Shown here one piece after another: positions 24,601 through 39,247 of a stretch of 64,000 bases of DNA (position 1 is its first letter; each line of letters opens with the position of its first letter). Position numbers and translations under genes: made by a program. The notes beneath the pieces are model-generated. The model was not told where the DNA came from. It saw nothing but the letters and a program-made list of their open reading frames with translations, and made no database searches. The DNA is taken from the NCBI GenBank assembly GCA_964057225.1, contig OZ059897.1, positions 21,452,001 through 21,516,000 on the forward strand. The letters run 5' to 3'. This stretch comes from Auanema rhodensis (taxonomy: Eukaryota > Nematoda > Chromadorea > Rhabditida > Rhabditidae).

Positions 24601-26751
24601 TAAAAACAAATTTTTATTGATATTGGTGCATGGTAACCATGACTTTGAAATTTACGTGAACTTTAATTTATGCTAATTAAATGTACACGTGATGTGCACT
24701 TGGTATGTAACTCGCTCCACGTGAAAGATAAAGAGATGCGGTTTTAAAAATTAGATTCCCCATGTCCATATTAGTCTAAAAACAAATTTTTATTGATATT
24801 GGTGCATGGTAACCATGACTTTGAAATTTACGTGAACTTTAATTTATGCTAATTAAATGTACACGTGATGTGCACTTGGTATGGAACTCGCTTCACGTGA
24901 AAGATAAAGTGATGCGGTTTTCAAAATTAGATTCCCCATGTCCATATTAGTCTAAAAACAAATTTTTATTGATATTGGTTCATGGTAACCATGAATTTGA
25001 AATTTACGTGAACTTTAATTTATGCTAATTAAATGTACACGTGATGTGCACTTGGTATGTAACTCGCTTCACGTGAAAGATAAAGAGATTCGGTTTTCAA
25101 AATTAGATTCCCCATGTCCATATTAGTCTAAAAACAAATTTTTATTGATATTGGTGCATGGTAACCATGACTTTGAAATTTACGTGAACTTTAATTTATG
25201 CTAATTAAATGTACACGTGATGTGCACTTGGTATGTAACTCGCTTCACGTGAAAGATAAAGAGATGCGGTTTTCAAAATTAGATTCCCCATGTCCATATT
25301 AGTCTAAAAACAAATTTTTATTGATATTGGTGCATGGTAACCATGACTTTGAAATTTACGTGAACTTTAATTTATGCTAATTAAATGTACACGTGATGTG
25401 CACTTGGTATGTAACTCGCTTCACGTGAAAGATGAAGAGATGCGGTTTTCAAAATTAGATTCCCCATGTCCATATTAGTCTAAAAACAAATTTTTATTGA
25501 TATTGGTTCATGGTAACCATGACTTTGAAATTTACGTGAACTTTAATTTATGCTAATTAAATGTACACGTGATGTGCACTTGGTATGTAACTCGCTTCAC
25601 GTGAAAGATAAAGAGATTCGGTTTTCAAAATTAGATTCCCCATGTCCATATTAGTCTAAAAACAAATTTTTATTGATATTGGTGTATGGTAACCATGACT
25701 TTGAAATTTACGTGAACTTTAATTTATGCTAATTAAATGTACACTTGATGTGCACTTGGTATGTAACTCGCTTCACGTGAAAGATAAAGAGATTCGGTTT
25801 TCAAAATTAGATTCCCCATGTCCATATTAGTCTAAAAACAAATTTTTATTGATATTGGTGCATGGTAACCATGACTTTGAAATTTACGTGAACTTTAATT
25901 TATGCTAATTAAATGTACACGTTATGTGCACTTGGTATGGAACTCGCTTCACGTGAAAGATAAAGTGATGCGGTTTTCAAAATTAGATTCCCCATGTCCA
26001 TATTAGTCTAAAAACAAATTTTTATTGATATTGGTGTATGGTAACCATGACTTTGAAATTTACGTGAACTTTAATTTATGCTAATTAAATGTACACTTGA
26101 TGTGCACTTGGTATGTAACTCGCTTCACGTGAAAGATAAAGAGATTCGGTTTTCAAAATTAGATTCCCCATGTCCATATTAGTCTAAAAACAAATTTTTA
26201 TTGATATTGGTGCATGGTAACCATGACTTTGAAATTTACGTGAACTTTAATTTATGCTAATTAAATGTACACGTTATGTGCACTTGGTATGGAACTCGCT
26301 TCACGTGAAAGATAAAGTGATGCGGTTTTCAAAATTAGATTCCCCATGTCCATATTAGTCTAAAAACAAATTTTTATTGATATTGGTTCATGGTAACCAT
26401 GAATTTGAAATTTACGTGAACTTTAATTTATGCTAATTAAATGTACACGTGATGTGCACTTGGTATGTAACTCGCTTCACGTGAAAGATAAAGAGATTCG
26501 GTTTTCAAAATTAGATTCCCCATGTCCATATTAGTCTAAAAACAAATTTTTATTGATATTGGTGCATGGTAACGATGACTTTGAAATTTACGTGAACTTT
26601 AATTTATGCTAATTAAATGTACACGTGATGTGCACTTGGTATGTAACTCGCTTCACGTGAAAGATAAAGAGATGCGGTTTTCAAAATTAGATTCCCCATG
26701 TCCATATTAGTCTAAAAACAAATTTTTATTGATATTGGTGCATGGTAACCA
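21472..26751 (+). repeat. 15-monomer tandem duplication (2 x 2,640 bp)
   Basis: Copy 1 is 21,472-24,111 and copy 2 is 24,112-26,751. Because 2,640 is a multiple of 60, the printed lines could be compared directly. I saw only two differences: G at 23,210 against T at 25,850, and C at 23,934 against G at 26,574. The second breaks the dyad in copy 2. Each copy contains two ACACTTGATG monomers that alternate with ACACGTTATG monomers, and both lack CACGTG at the second box. The near-identity implies a very recent duplication, or an assembly duplication that needs exclusion. Confidence 0.92.
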
Positions 26752-29743
26752 TGACTTTGAAATTTACGTGAACTTTAATTTATGCTAATTAAATGTACAC
26801 GTGATGTGCACTTGGTATGTAACTCGCTCCACGTGAAAGATAAAGAGATGCGGTTTTAAAAATTAGATTCCCCATGTCCATATTAGTCTAAAAACAAGTT
26901 TTTATTGATATTGGTGCATGGTAACCATGACTTTGAAATTTACGTGAACTTTAATTTATGCTAATTAAATGTACACGTGATGTGCACTTGGTATGTAACT
27001 CGCTTCACGTAAAAGATAAAGAGATGCGGTTTTCAAAATTAGATTCCCCATGTCCATATTAGTCTAAAAACAAATTTTTATTGATATTGGTGCATGGTAA
27101 CCATGACTTTGAAATTTACGTGAACTTTAATTTATGCTAATTAAATGTACACGTGATGTGCACTTGGTATGGAACTCGCTTCACGTGAAAGATAAAGTGA
27201 TGCGGTTTTCAAAATTAGATTCCCCATGTCCATATTAGTCTAAAAACAAATTTTTATTGATATTGGTTCATGGTAACCATGAATTTGAAATTTACGTGAA
27301 CTTTAATTTATGCTAATTAAATGTACACGTGATGTGCACTTGGTATGTAACTCGCTTCACGTGAAAGATAAAGAGATTCGGTTTTCAAAATTAGATTCCC
27401 CATGTCCATATTAGTCTAAAAACAAATTTTTATTGATATTGGTGCATGGTAACCATGACTTTGAAATTTACGTGAACTTTAATTTATGCTAATTAAATGT
27501 ACACGTGATGTGCACTTGGTATGTAACTCGCTTCACGTGAAAGATAAAGAGATGCGGTTTTCAAAATTAGATTCCCCATGTCCATATTAGTCTAAAAACA
27601 AATTTTTATTGATATTGGTGCATGGTAACCATGACTTTGAAATTTACGTGAACTTTAATTTATGCTAATTAAATGTACACGTGATGTGCACTTGGTATGT
27701 AACTCGCTTCACGTGAAAGATGAAGAGATGCGGTTTTCAAAATTAGATTCCCCATGTCCATATTAGTCTAAAAACAAATTTTTATTGATATTGGTTCATG
27801 GTAACCATGACTTTGAAATTTACGTGAACTTTAATTTATGCTAATTAAATGTACACGTGATGTGCACTTGGTATGGAACTCGCTTCACGTGAAAGATAAA
27901 GTGATGCGGTTTTCAAAATTAGATTCCCCATGTCCATATTAGTCTAAAAACAAATTTTTATTGATATTGGTTCATGGTAACCATGAATTTGAAATTTACG
28001 TGAACTTTAATTTATGCTAATTAAATGTACACGTGATGTGCACTTGGTATGTAACTCGCTTCACGTGAAAGATAAAGAGATTCGGTTTTCAAAATTAGAT
28101 TCCCCATGTCCATATTAGTCTAAAAACAAATTTTTATTGATATTGGTGCATGGTAACCATGACTTTGAAATTTACGTGAACTTTAATTTATGCTAATTAA
28201 ATGTACACGTGATGTGCACTTGGTATGTAACTCGCTTCACGTGAAAGATAAAGAGATGCGGTTTTCAAAATTAGATTCCCCATGTCCATATTAGTCTAAA
28301 ATTAAATTTTTATTGATATTGGTGCATGGTAACCATGACTTTGAAATTTACGTGAACTTTAATTTATGCTAATTAAATGTACACGTGATGTGCACTTGGT
28401 ATGTAACTCGCTCCACGTGAAAGATAAAGAGATGCGGTTTTCAAAATTAGATTCCCCATGTCCATATTAGTCTAAAAACAAATTTTTATTGATATTGGTG
28501 CATGGTAACCATGACTTTGAAATTTACGTGAACTTTAATTTATGCTAATTAAATGTACACGTGATGTGCACTTGGTATGTAACTCGCTTCACGTAAAAGA
28601 TAAAGAGATGCGGTTTTCAAAATTAGATTCCCCATGTCCATATTAGTCTAAAAACAAATTTTTATTGATATTGGTGCATGGTAACCATGACTTTGAAATT
28701 TACGTGAACTTTAATTTATGCTAATTAAATGTACACGTGATGTGCACTTGGTATGGAACTCGCTTCACGTGAAAGATAAAGTGATGCGGTTTTCAAAATT
28801 AGATTCCCCATGTCCATATTAGTCTATAAACAAATTTTTATTGATATTGGTTCATGGTAACCATGAATTTGAAATTTACGTGAACTTTAATTTATGCTAA
28901 TTAAATGTACACGTGATGTGCACTTGGTATGTAACTCGCTTCACGTGAAAGATAAAGAGATTCGGTTTTCAAAATTAGATTCCCCATGTCCATATTAGTC
29001 TAAAAACAAATTTTTATTGATATTGGTGCATGGTAACCATGACTTTGAAATTTACGTGAACTTTAATTTATGCTAATTAAATGTACACGTGATGTGCACT
29101 TGGTATGTAACTCGCTTCACGTGAAAGATAAAGAGATGCGGTTTTCAAAATTAGATTCCCCATGTCCATATTAGTCTAAAAACAAATTTTTATTGATATT
29201 GGTGCATGGTAACCATGACTTTGAAATTTACGTGAACTTTAATTTATGCTAATTAAATGTACACGTGATGTGCACTTGGTATGTAACTCGCTTCACGTGA
29301 AAGATAAAGAGATGCGGTTTTAAAAATTAGATTCCCCATGTCCATATTAGTCTAAAAACAAATTTTTATTGATATTGGTTCATGGTAACCATGACTTTGA
29401 AATTTACGTGAACTTTAATTTATGCTAATTAAATGTACACGTGATGGGCACTTGGTATGTAACTCGCTTCACGTGAAAGATAAAGAGATTCGGTTTTCAA
29501 AATTAGATTCCCCATGTCCATATTAGTCTAAAAACAAATTTTTATTGATATTGGTGCATGGTAACCATGACTTTGAAATTTACGTGAACTTTAATTTATG
29601 CTAATTAAATGTACACGTGATGTGCACTTGGTATGGAACTCGCTTCACGTGAAAGATAAAGTGATGCGGTTTTCAAAATTAGATTCCCCATGTCCATATT
29701 AGTCTAAAAACAAATTTTTATTGATATTAGTGCATGATAACCA
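26752..29743 (+). repeat. nine-monomer spaced repeat block
   Basis: The five-member order CTCCACG, CGTAAAAG, ATGGAAC with AAAGTGATG, ATGAATTTG with GATTCGG, plain occurs at 26,752-27,631 and again at 28,336-29,215, nine monomers (1,584 bp) apart. Between them lies a partly overlapping series beginning with GATGAAG at 27,632. Private changes include AAAATTAAA near 28,300, TCTATAAAC near 28,826 and ATGGGCAC near 29,446. It is a mosaic built from the members of the adjoining 15-monomer unit. Confidence 0.8.
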
Positions 29744-32700
29744 TGAATTTGAAATTTACGTGAACTTTAATTTATGCTAATTAAATAAACACGTGATGTG
29801 CACTTGGTATGTAACTCGCTTCACGTGAAAGATAAAGAGATGCGGTTTTCAAAATTAGATTCCCCATGTCCATATTAGTCTAAAAACAAATTTTTATTGA
29901 TATTGGTGCATGGTAACCATGACTTTGAAATTTACGTGAACTTTAATTTATGCTAATTAAATGTACACTTGATGTGCACTTGGTATGTAACTCGCTTCAC
30001 GTGAAAGATAAAGAGATTCGGTTTTCAAAATTAGATTCCCCATGTCCATATTAGTCTAAAAACAAATTTTTATTGATATTGGTTCATGGTAACCATGACT
30101 TTGAAATTTACGTGAACTTTAATTTATGCTAATTAAATGTACACGTGATGTGCACTTGGTATGTAACTCGCTTCACGTGAAAGATAAAGAGATTCGGTTT
30201 TCAAAATTAGATTCCCCATGTCCATATTAGTCTAAAAACAAATTTTTATTGATATTGGTGCATGGTAACCATGACTTTGAAATTTACGTGAACTTTAATT
30301 TATGCTAATTAAATGTACACTTGATGTGCACTTGGTATGTAACTCGCTTCACGTGAAAGATAAAGAGATGCGGTTTTCAAAATTAGATTCCCCATGTCCA
30401 TATTAGTCTAAAAACAAATTCTTATTGATATTGGTGCATGGTAACCATGACTTTGAAATTTACGTGAACTTTAATTTATGCTAATTAAATGTACACGTGA
30501 TGTGCACTTGGTATGTAACTCGCTTCACGTGAAAGATAAAGAGATGCGGTTTTCAAAATTAGATTCCCCATGTCCATATTAGTCTAAAAACAAATTTTTA
30601 TTGATATTGGTTCATGGTAACCATGACTTTGAAATTTACGTGAACTTTAATTTATGCTAATTAAATGTACACGTGATGTGCACTTGGTATGTAACTCGCT
30701 TCACGTGAAAGATAAAGAGATGCGGTTTTCAAAATTAGATTTCCCATGTCCATATTAGTCTAAAAACAAATTTTTATTGATATTGGTTCATGGTAACCAT
30801 GACTTTGAAATTTACGTGAACTTTAATTTATGCTAATTAAATAAACACGTGATGTGCACTTGGTATGTAACTCGCTTCACGTGAAAGATAAAGAGATGCG
30901 GTTTTCAAAATTAGATTCTTCATGTCCATATTAGTCTAAAAACAAATTTTTATTGATATTGGTTCATGGTAACCATGACTTTGAAATTTACGTGAACTTT
31001 AATTTATGCTAATTAAATAAACACGTGATGTGCACTTGGTATATAACTCGCTTCACGTGAAAGACAAAGAGATGCGGTTTTCAAAATTAGATTCCCCATG
31101 TCCATATTAGTCTATAAACAAATTTTTATTGATATTGGTTCATGGTAACCATGAATTTGAAATTTACGTGAACTTTAATTTATGCTAATTAAATGTACAC
31201 GTGATGTGCACTTGGTATGTAACTCGCTTCACGTGAAAGATAAAGAGATTCGGTTTTCAAAATTAGATTCCCCATGTCCATATTAGTCTAAAAACAAATT
31301 TTTATTGATATTGGTGCATGGTAACCATGACTTTGAAATTTACGTGAACTTTAATTTATGCTAATTAAATGTACACGTGATGTGCACTTGGTATGTAACT
31401 CGCTTCACGTGAAAGATAAAGAGATGCGGTTTTCAAAATTAGATTCCCCATGTCCATATTAGTCTAAAAACAAATTTTTATTGATATTGGTGCATGGTAA
31501 CCATGACTTTGAAATTTACGTGAACTTTAATTTATGCTAATTAAATGTACACGTGATGTGCACTTGGTATGTAACTCGCTTCACGTGAAAGATAAAGAGA
31601 TGCGGTTTTCAAATTTAGATTCCCCATGTCCATATTAGTCTAAAAACAAATTTTTATTGATATTGGTGCATGGTAACCATGACTTTGAAATTTACGTGAA
31701 CTTTAATTTATGCTAATTAAATGTACACGTGATGTGCACTTGGTATGGAACTCGCTTCACGTGAAAGATAAAGTGATGCGGTTTTCAAAATTAGATTCCC
31801 CATGTCCATATTAGTCTAAAAACAAATTTTTATTGATATTAGTGCATGGTAACCATGAATTTGAAATTTACGTGAACTTTAATTTATGCTAATTAAATAA
31901 ACACGTGATGTGCACTTGGTATGTAACTCGCTTCACGTGAAAGATAAAGAGATGCGGTTTTCAAAATTAGATTCCCCATGTCCATATTAGTCTAAAAACA
32001 AATTTTTATTGATATTGGTTCATGGTAACCATGACTTTGAAATTTACGTGAACTTTAATTTATGCTAATTAAATGTACACGTGATGTGCACTTGGTATGT
32101 AACTCGCTTCACGTGAAAGATAAAGAGATGCGGTTTTCAAAATTAGATTTCCCATGTCCATATTAGTCTAAAAACAAATTTTTATTGATATTGGTTCATG
32201 GTAACCATGACTTTGAAATTTACGTGAACTTTAATTTATGCTAATTAAATAAACACGTGATGTGCACTTGGTATGTAACTCGCTTCACGTGAAAGATAAA
32301 GAGATGCGGTTTTCAAAATTAGATTCCCCATGTCCATATTAGTCTAAAAACAAATTTTTATTGATATTGGTTCATGGTAACCATGACTTTGAAATTCACG
32401 TGAACTTTAATTTATGCTAATTAAATGTACACGTGATGTGCACTTGGTATGTAACTCGCTTCACGTGAAAGATAAAGAGATGCGGTTTTCAAAATTAGAT
32501 TCCCCATGTCCATATTAGTCTAAAAACAAATTTTTATTGATATTGGTGCATGGTAACCATGACTTTGAAATTTACGTGAACTTTAATTTATGCTAATTAA
32601 ATGTACACGTGATGTGCACTTGGTATGTAACTCGCTTCACGTGAAAGATAAAGAGATGCGGTTTTCAAAATTAGATTCCCCATGTCCATATTAGTCTAAA

Positions 32701-35551
32701 AACAAATTTTTATTGATATTGGTTCATGGTAACCATGACTTTGAAATTTACGTGAACTTTAATTTATGCTAATTAAATGTACACGTGATGTGCACTTGGT
32801 ATGTAACTCGCTTCACGTGAAAGATCAAGAAATGCGGTTTTCAAAATTAGATTCCCCATGTCCATATTAGTCTAAAAACAAATTTTTATTGATATTGGTG
32901 CATGGTAACCATGACTTTGAAATTTACGTGAACTTTAATTTATGCTAATTAAATGTACACGTGATATGCACTTGGTATGTAACTTGCTTCACGTGAAAGA
33001 TAAAGAGATGCGGTTTTCAAAATTAGATTCCCCATGTCCATATTAGTCTAAAAACAAATTTTTATTGATATTGGTTCATGGTAACCATGACTTTGAAATT
33101 TACGTGAACTTTAATTTATGCTAATTAAATGTACACGTGATGTGCACTTGGTATGTAACTCGCTCCACGTGAAAGATAAAGAGATGCGGTTTTCAAAATT
33201 AGATTCCCCATGTCCATATTAGTCTAAAAACAAATTTTTATTGATATTGGTGCATGGTAACCATGACTTTGAAATTTACGTGAACTTTAATTTGTGCTAA
33301 TTAAATGTACACGTGATGTGCACTTGGTATGTAACTCGCTTCACGTGAAAGATGAAGAGGTGCGGTTTTCAAAATTAGATTCCCCATGTCCATATTAGTC
33401 TAAAAACAAATTTTTATTGATATTGGTTCATGGTAACCATGACTTTGAAATTTACGTGAACTTTAATTTATGCTAATTAAATGTACACGTGATGTGCACT
33501 TGGTATGTAACTCGCTCCACGTGAAAGATAAAGAGATGCGGTTTTAAAAATTAGATTCCCCATGTCCATATTAGTCTAAAAACAAATTTTTATTGATATT
33601 GGTGCATGGTAACCATGACTTTGAAATTTACGTGAACTTTAATTTATGCTAATTAAATGTACACTTGATGTGCACTTGGTATGTAACTCGCTTCACGTGA
33701 AAGATAAAGAGATGCGATTTTCAAAATTAGATTCCCCATGTCCATATTAGTCTAAAAACAAATTCTTATTGATATTGGTGCATGGTAACCATGACTTTGA
33801 AATTTACGTGAACTTTAATTTATGCTAATTAAATGTACACGTGATGTGCACTTGGTATGTAACTCGCTTCACGTGAAAGATAAAGAGATGCGGTTTTCAA
33901 AATTAGATTCCCCATGTCCATATTAGTCTAAAAACAAATTTTTATTGATATTGGTTCATGGTAACCATGACTTTGAAATTTACGTGAACTTTAATTTATG
34001 CTAATTAAATGTACACGTGATGTGCACTTGGTATGTAACTCGCTTCACGTGAAAGATCAAGAAATGCGGTTTTCAAAATTAGATTCCCCATGTCCATATT
34101 AGTCTAAAAACAAATTCTTATTGATATTGGTGCATGGTAACCATGACTTTGAAATTTACGTGAACTTTAATTTATGCTAATTAAATGTACACGTGATGTG
34201 CACTTGGTATGTAACTCGCTTCACGTGAAAGATAAAAAGATGCGGTTTTCAAAATTAGATTCCCCATGTCCATATTAGTCTAAAAACAAATTTTTATTGA
34301 TATTGGTTCATGGTAACCATGACTTTGAAATTTACGTGAACTTTAATTTATGCTAATTAAATGTACACGTGATGTGCACTTGGTATGTAACTCGCTTCAC
34401 GTGAAAGATCAAGAAATGCGGTTTTCAAAATTAGATTCCCCATGTCCATATTAGTCTAAAAACAAATTCTTATTGATATTGGTGCATGGTAACCATGACT
34501 TTGAAATTTACGTGAACTTTAATTTATGCTAATTAAATAAACACGTGATGTGCACTTGGTATGTAACTCGCTTCACGTGAAAGATAAATAGATGCGGTTT
34601 TCAAAATTAGATTCCCCATGTCCATATTAGTCTAAAAACAAATTTTTATTGATATTGGTTCATGGTAACCATGACTTTGAAATTCACGTGAACTTTAATT
34701 TATGCTAATTAAATGTACACGTGATGTGCACTTGGTATGTAACTCGCTTCACGTGAAAGATAAAGAGATGCGGTTTTCAAAATTAGATTCCCCATGTCCA
34801 TATTAGTCTAAAAACAAATTTTTATTGATATTGGTTCATGGTAACCATGACTTTGAAATTTACGTGAACTTTAATTTATGCTAATTAAATGTACACGTGA
34901 TGTGCACTTGGTATGTAACTCGCTTCACGTGAAAGATAAAGAGATGCGGTTTTCAAAATTAGATTCCCCATGTCCATATTAGTCTAAAAACAAATTTTTA
35001 TTGATATTGGTTCATGGTAACCATGACTTTGAAATTTACGTGAACTTTAATTTATGCTAATTAAATGTACACGTGATGTGCACTTGGTATGTAACTCGCT
35101 TCACGTGAAAGATCAAGAAATGCGGTTTTCAAAATTAGATTCCCCATGTCCATATTAGTCTAAAAACAAATTCTTATTGATATTGGTGCATGGTAACCAT
35201 GACTTTGAAATTTACGTGAACTTTAATTTATGCTAATTAAATGTACACGTGATGTGCACTTGGTATGTAACTCGCTTCACGTGAAAGATAAAAAGATGCG
35301 GTTTTCAAAATTAGATTCCCCATGTCCATATTAGTCTAAAAACAAATTTTTATTGATATTGGTGCATGGTAACCATGACTTTGAAATTTACGTGAACTTT
35401 AATTTATGCTAATTAAATGTACACGTGATATGCACTTGGTATGTAACTTGCTTCACGTGAAAGATAAAGAGATGCGGTTTTCAAAATTAGATTCCCCATG
35501 TCCATATTAGTCTAAAAACAAATTTTTATTGATTTTGGTTCATGGTAACCA

Positions 35552-36959
35552 TGACTTTGAAATTTACGTGAACTTTAATTTATGCTAATTGAATGTACAC
35601 GTGATGTGCACTTGGTATGTAACTCGCTTCACGTGAAAGATAAAGAGATTCGGTTTTCAAAGTTAGATTCCCCATGTCCATATTAGTCTAAAAACAAATT
35701 TTTATTGATATTGGTGCATGGTAACCATGACTTTGAAATTTACGTGAACTTTAATTTATGCTAATTAAATGTACACGTGATGTGCACTTGGTATGTAACT
35801 CGCTTCACGTGAAAGATCAAGAAATGCGGTTTTCAAAATTAGATTCCCCATGTCCATATTAGTCTAAAAACAAATTTTTATTGATATTGGTGCATGGTAA
35901 CCATGACTTTGAAATTTACGTGAACTTTAATTTATGCTAATTAAATGTACACGTGATATGCACTTGGTATGTAACTTGCTTCACGTGAAAGATAAAGAGA
36001 TGCAGTTTTCAAAATTAGAGTCTTCATGTCCATATTAGTCTAAAAACAAATTTTTATTGATATTGGTTCATGGTAACCATGACTTTGAAATTTACGTGAA
36101 CTTTAATTTATGCTAATTAAATGTACACGTGCTGTGCACTTGGTATGTAACTCGCTTCACGTGAAAGATAAAGAGATGCGGTTTTCAAAATTAGATTCCC
36201 CATGTCCATATTAGTCTAAAAACAAATTTTTATTGATATTGGTTCATGGTAACCATGACTTTGAAATTTACGTGAACTTTAATTTATGCTAATTGAATGT
36301 ACACGTGATGTGCACTTGGTATGTAACTCGCTTCACGTGAAAGATAAAGAGATTCGGTTTTCAAAATTAGATTCCCCATGTCCATATTAGTCTAAAAACA
36401 AATTTTTATTGATATTGGTGCATGGTAACCATGACTTTGAAATTTACGTGAACTTTAATTTATGCTAATTAAATGTACACGTGATGTGCACTTGGTATGT
36501 AACTCGCTTCACGTGAAAGATCAAGAAATGCGGTTTTCAAAATTAGATTCCCCATGTCCATATTAGTCTAAAAACAAATTTTTATTGATATTGGTGCATG
36601 GTAACCATGACTTTGAAATTTACGTGAACTTTAATTTATGCTAATTAAATGTACACGTGATATGCACTTGGTATGTAACTTGCTTCACGTGAAAGATAAA
36701 GAGATGCAGTTTTCAAAATTAGAGTCTTCATGTCCATATTAGTCTAAAAACAAATTTTTATTGATATTGGTTCATGGTAACCATGACTTTGAAATTTACG
36801 TGAACTTTAATTTATGCTAATTAAATGTACACGTGCTGTGCACTTGGTATGTAACTCGCTTCACGTGAAAGATAAAGAGATGCGGTTTTCAAAATTAGAT
36901 TCCCCATGTCCATATTAGTCTAAAAACAAATTTTTATTGATATTGGTTCATGGTAACCA
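35552..36959 (+). repeat. four-monomer tandem duplication (2 x 704 bp)
   Basis: Units 35,552-36,255 and 36,256-36,959 share the order: AATTGAATG with GATTCGG; GATCAAGAAATG; GATATGCAC with AACTTGC, GCAGTTTT and AGAGTCTTCATG; GTGCTGTGC. One difference was seen, CAAAGTTAG in the first unit against CAAAATTAG in the second. The rare GCAGTTTT change removes the CpG at 100-101. Confidence 0.88.
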
Positions 36960-38015
36960 TGACTTTGAAATTTACGTGAACTTTAATTTATGCTAATTAA
37001 ATGTACACGTGATGTGCACTTGGTATGTAACTCGCTCCACGTGAAAGATAAAGAGATGCGGTTTTCAAAATTAGATTCCCCATGTCCATATTAGTCTAAA
37101 AACAAATTTTTATTGATATTGGTGCATGGTAACCATGACTTTGAAATTTACGTGAACTTTAATTTATGCTAATTAAATGTACACGTGATGTGCACTTGGT
37201 ATGTAACTCGCTTCACGTAAAAAATAAAGAGATGCGGTTTTCAAAATTAGATTCCCCATGTCCATATTAGTCTAAAAACAAATTTTTATTGATATTGGTT
37301 CATGGTAACCATGACTTTGAAATTTACGTGAACTTTAATTTATGCTAATTAAATGTACACGTGATGTGCACTTGGTATGTAACTCGCTTCACGTGAAAGA
37401 TAAAGAGATGCGGTTTTCAAAATTAGATTCCCCATGTCCATATTAGTCTAAAAACAAATTTTTATTGATATTGGTGCATGGTAACCATGACTTTGAAATT
37501 TACGTGAACTTTAATTTATGCTAATTAAATGTACACGTGATGTGCACTTGGTATGGAACTCGCTTCACGTGAAAGATAAAGAGATGCGGTTTTCAAAATT
37601 AGATTCCCCATGTCCATATTAGTTCAAAAACAAATTTTTATTGATTTTGGTTCATGGTAACCATGACTTTGAAATTTACGTGAACTTTAATTTATGCTAA
37701 TTAAATGTACACGTGATGTGCACTTGGTATGTAACTCGCTTCACGTGAAAGATAAAGAGATTCGGTTTTCAAAATTAGATTCCCCATGTCCATATTAGTC
37801 TAAAAACAAATTTTTATTGATATTGGTGCATGGTAACCATGACTTTGAAATTTACGTGAACTTTAATTTATGCTAATTAAATGTACACGTGATGTGCACT
37901 TGGTATGGAACTCGCTTCACGTGAAAGATAAAGAGATGCGGTTTTCAAATTTAGATTCCCCATGTCCATATTAGTCTAAAAACAAATTTTTATTGATTTT
38001 GGTGCATAGTAACCA
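36432..38015 (+). repeat. nine-monomer block copied at 45,582-47,165
   Basis: The series GATCAAGAAATG, GATATGCAC, GTGCTGTGC, CTCCACG, CGTAAAAAATAAAG, plain, ATGGAAC with AGTTCAAAA and GATTTTGG, GATTCGG, ATGGAAC recurs in order at 45,582. The offset is 9,150 bp, which is 52 monomers minus the two 1-bp deletions that lie between. Some members have diverged (for example GCAGTTTT and AGAGTC against GCGGTTTT and AGATTC in the third). This is the longest-range ordered copy I found outside the tandem pairs. Confidence 0.82.
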
Positions 38016-39247
38016 TGACTTTGAAATTTACGTGAACTTTAATTTATGCTAATTAAATGTACACGTGATGTGCACTTGGTATGTAACTCGCTTCACGTGA
38101 AAGATAAAGAGATTCGGTTTTCAAAATTAGATTCCCCATGTCCATATTAGTCTAAAAACAAATTTTTATTGATATTGGTGCATGGTAACCATGACTTTGA
38201 AATTTACGTGAACTTTAATTTATGCTAATTAAATGTACACTTGATGTGCACTTGGTATGTAACTCGCTTCACGTGAAAGATAAAGAGATGCGGTTTTCAC
38301 AATTAGATTCCCCATGTCCATATTAGTCTAAAAACAAATTCTTATTGATATTGGTGCATGGTAACCATGACTTTGAAATTTACGTGAACTTTAATTTATG
38401 CTAATTAAATGTACACGTGATGTGCACTTGGTATGTAACTCGCTTCACGTGAAAGATAAAGAGATGCGGTTTTCAAAATTAGATTCCCCATGTCCATATT
38501 AGTCTAAAAACAAATTTTTATTGATATTGGTGCATGGTAACCATGACTTTGAAATTTACGTGAACTTTAATTTATGCTAATTAAATGTACACGTGATGTG
38601 CACTTGGTATGTAACTCGCTTCACGTGAAAGATAAAGAGATGCGGTTTTCAAAATTAGATTTCCCATGTCCATATTAGTCTAAAAACAAATTTTTATTGA
38701 TATTGGTTCATGGTAACCATGACTTTGAAATTTACGTGAACTTTAATTTATGCTAATTAAATAAACACGTGATGTGCACTTGGTATGTAACTCGCTTCAC
38801 GTGAAAGATAAAGAGATGCGGTTTTCAAAATTAGATTCCCCATGTCCATATTAGTCTAAAAAAAAATTTTTATTGATATTGGTTCATGGTAACCATGACT
38901 TTGAAATTCACGTGAACTTTAATTTATGCTAATTAAATGTACACGTGATGTGCACTTGGTATGTAACTCGCTTCACGTGAAAGATAAAGAGATGCGGTTT
39001 TCAAAATTAGATTCCCCATGTCCATATTAGTCTAAAAACAAATTTTTATTGATATTGGTTCATGGTAACCATGACTTTGAAATTTACGTGAACTTTAATT
39101 TATGCTAATTAAATGTACACGTGATGTGCACTTGGTATGTAACTCGCTCCACGTGAAAGATAAAGAGATGCGGTTTTCAAAATTAGATTCCCCATGTCCA
39201 TATTAGTCTAAAAACAAATTTTTATTGATATTGGTGCATGGTAACCA

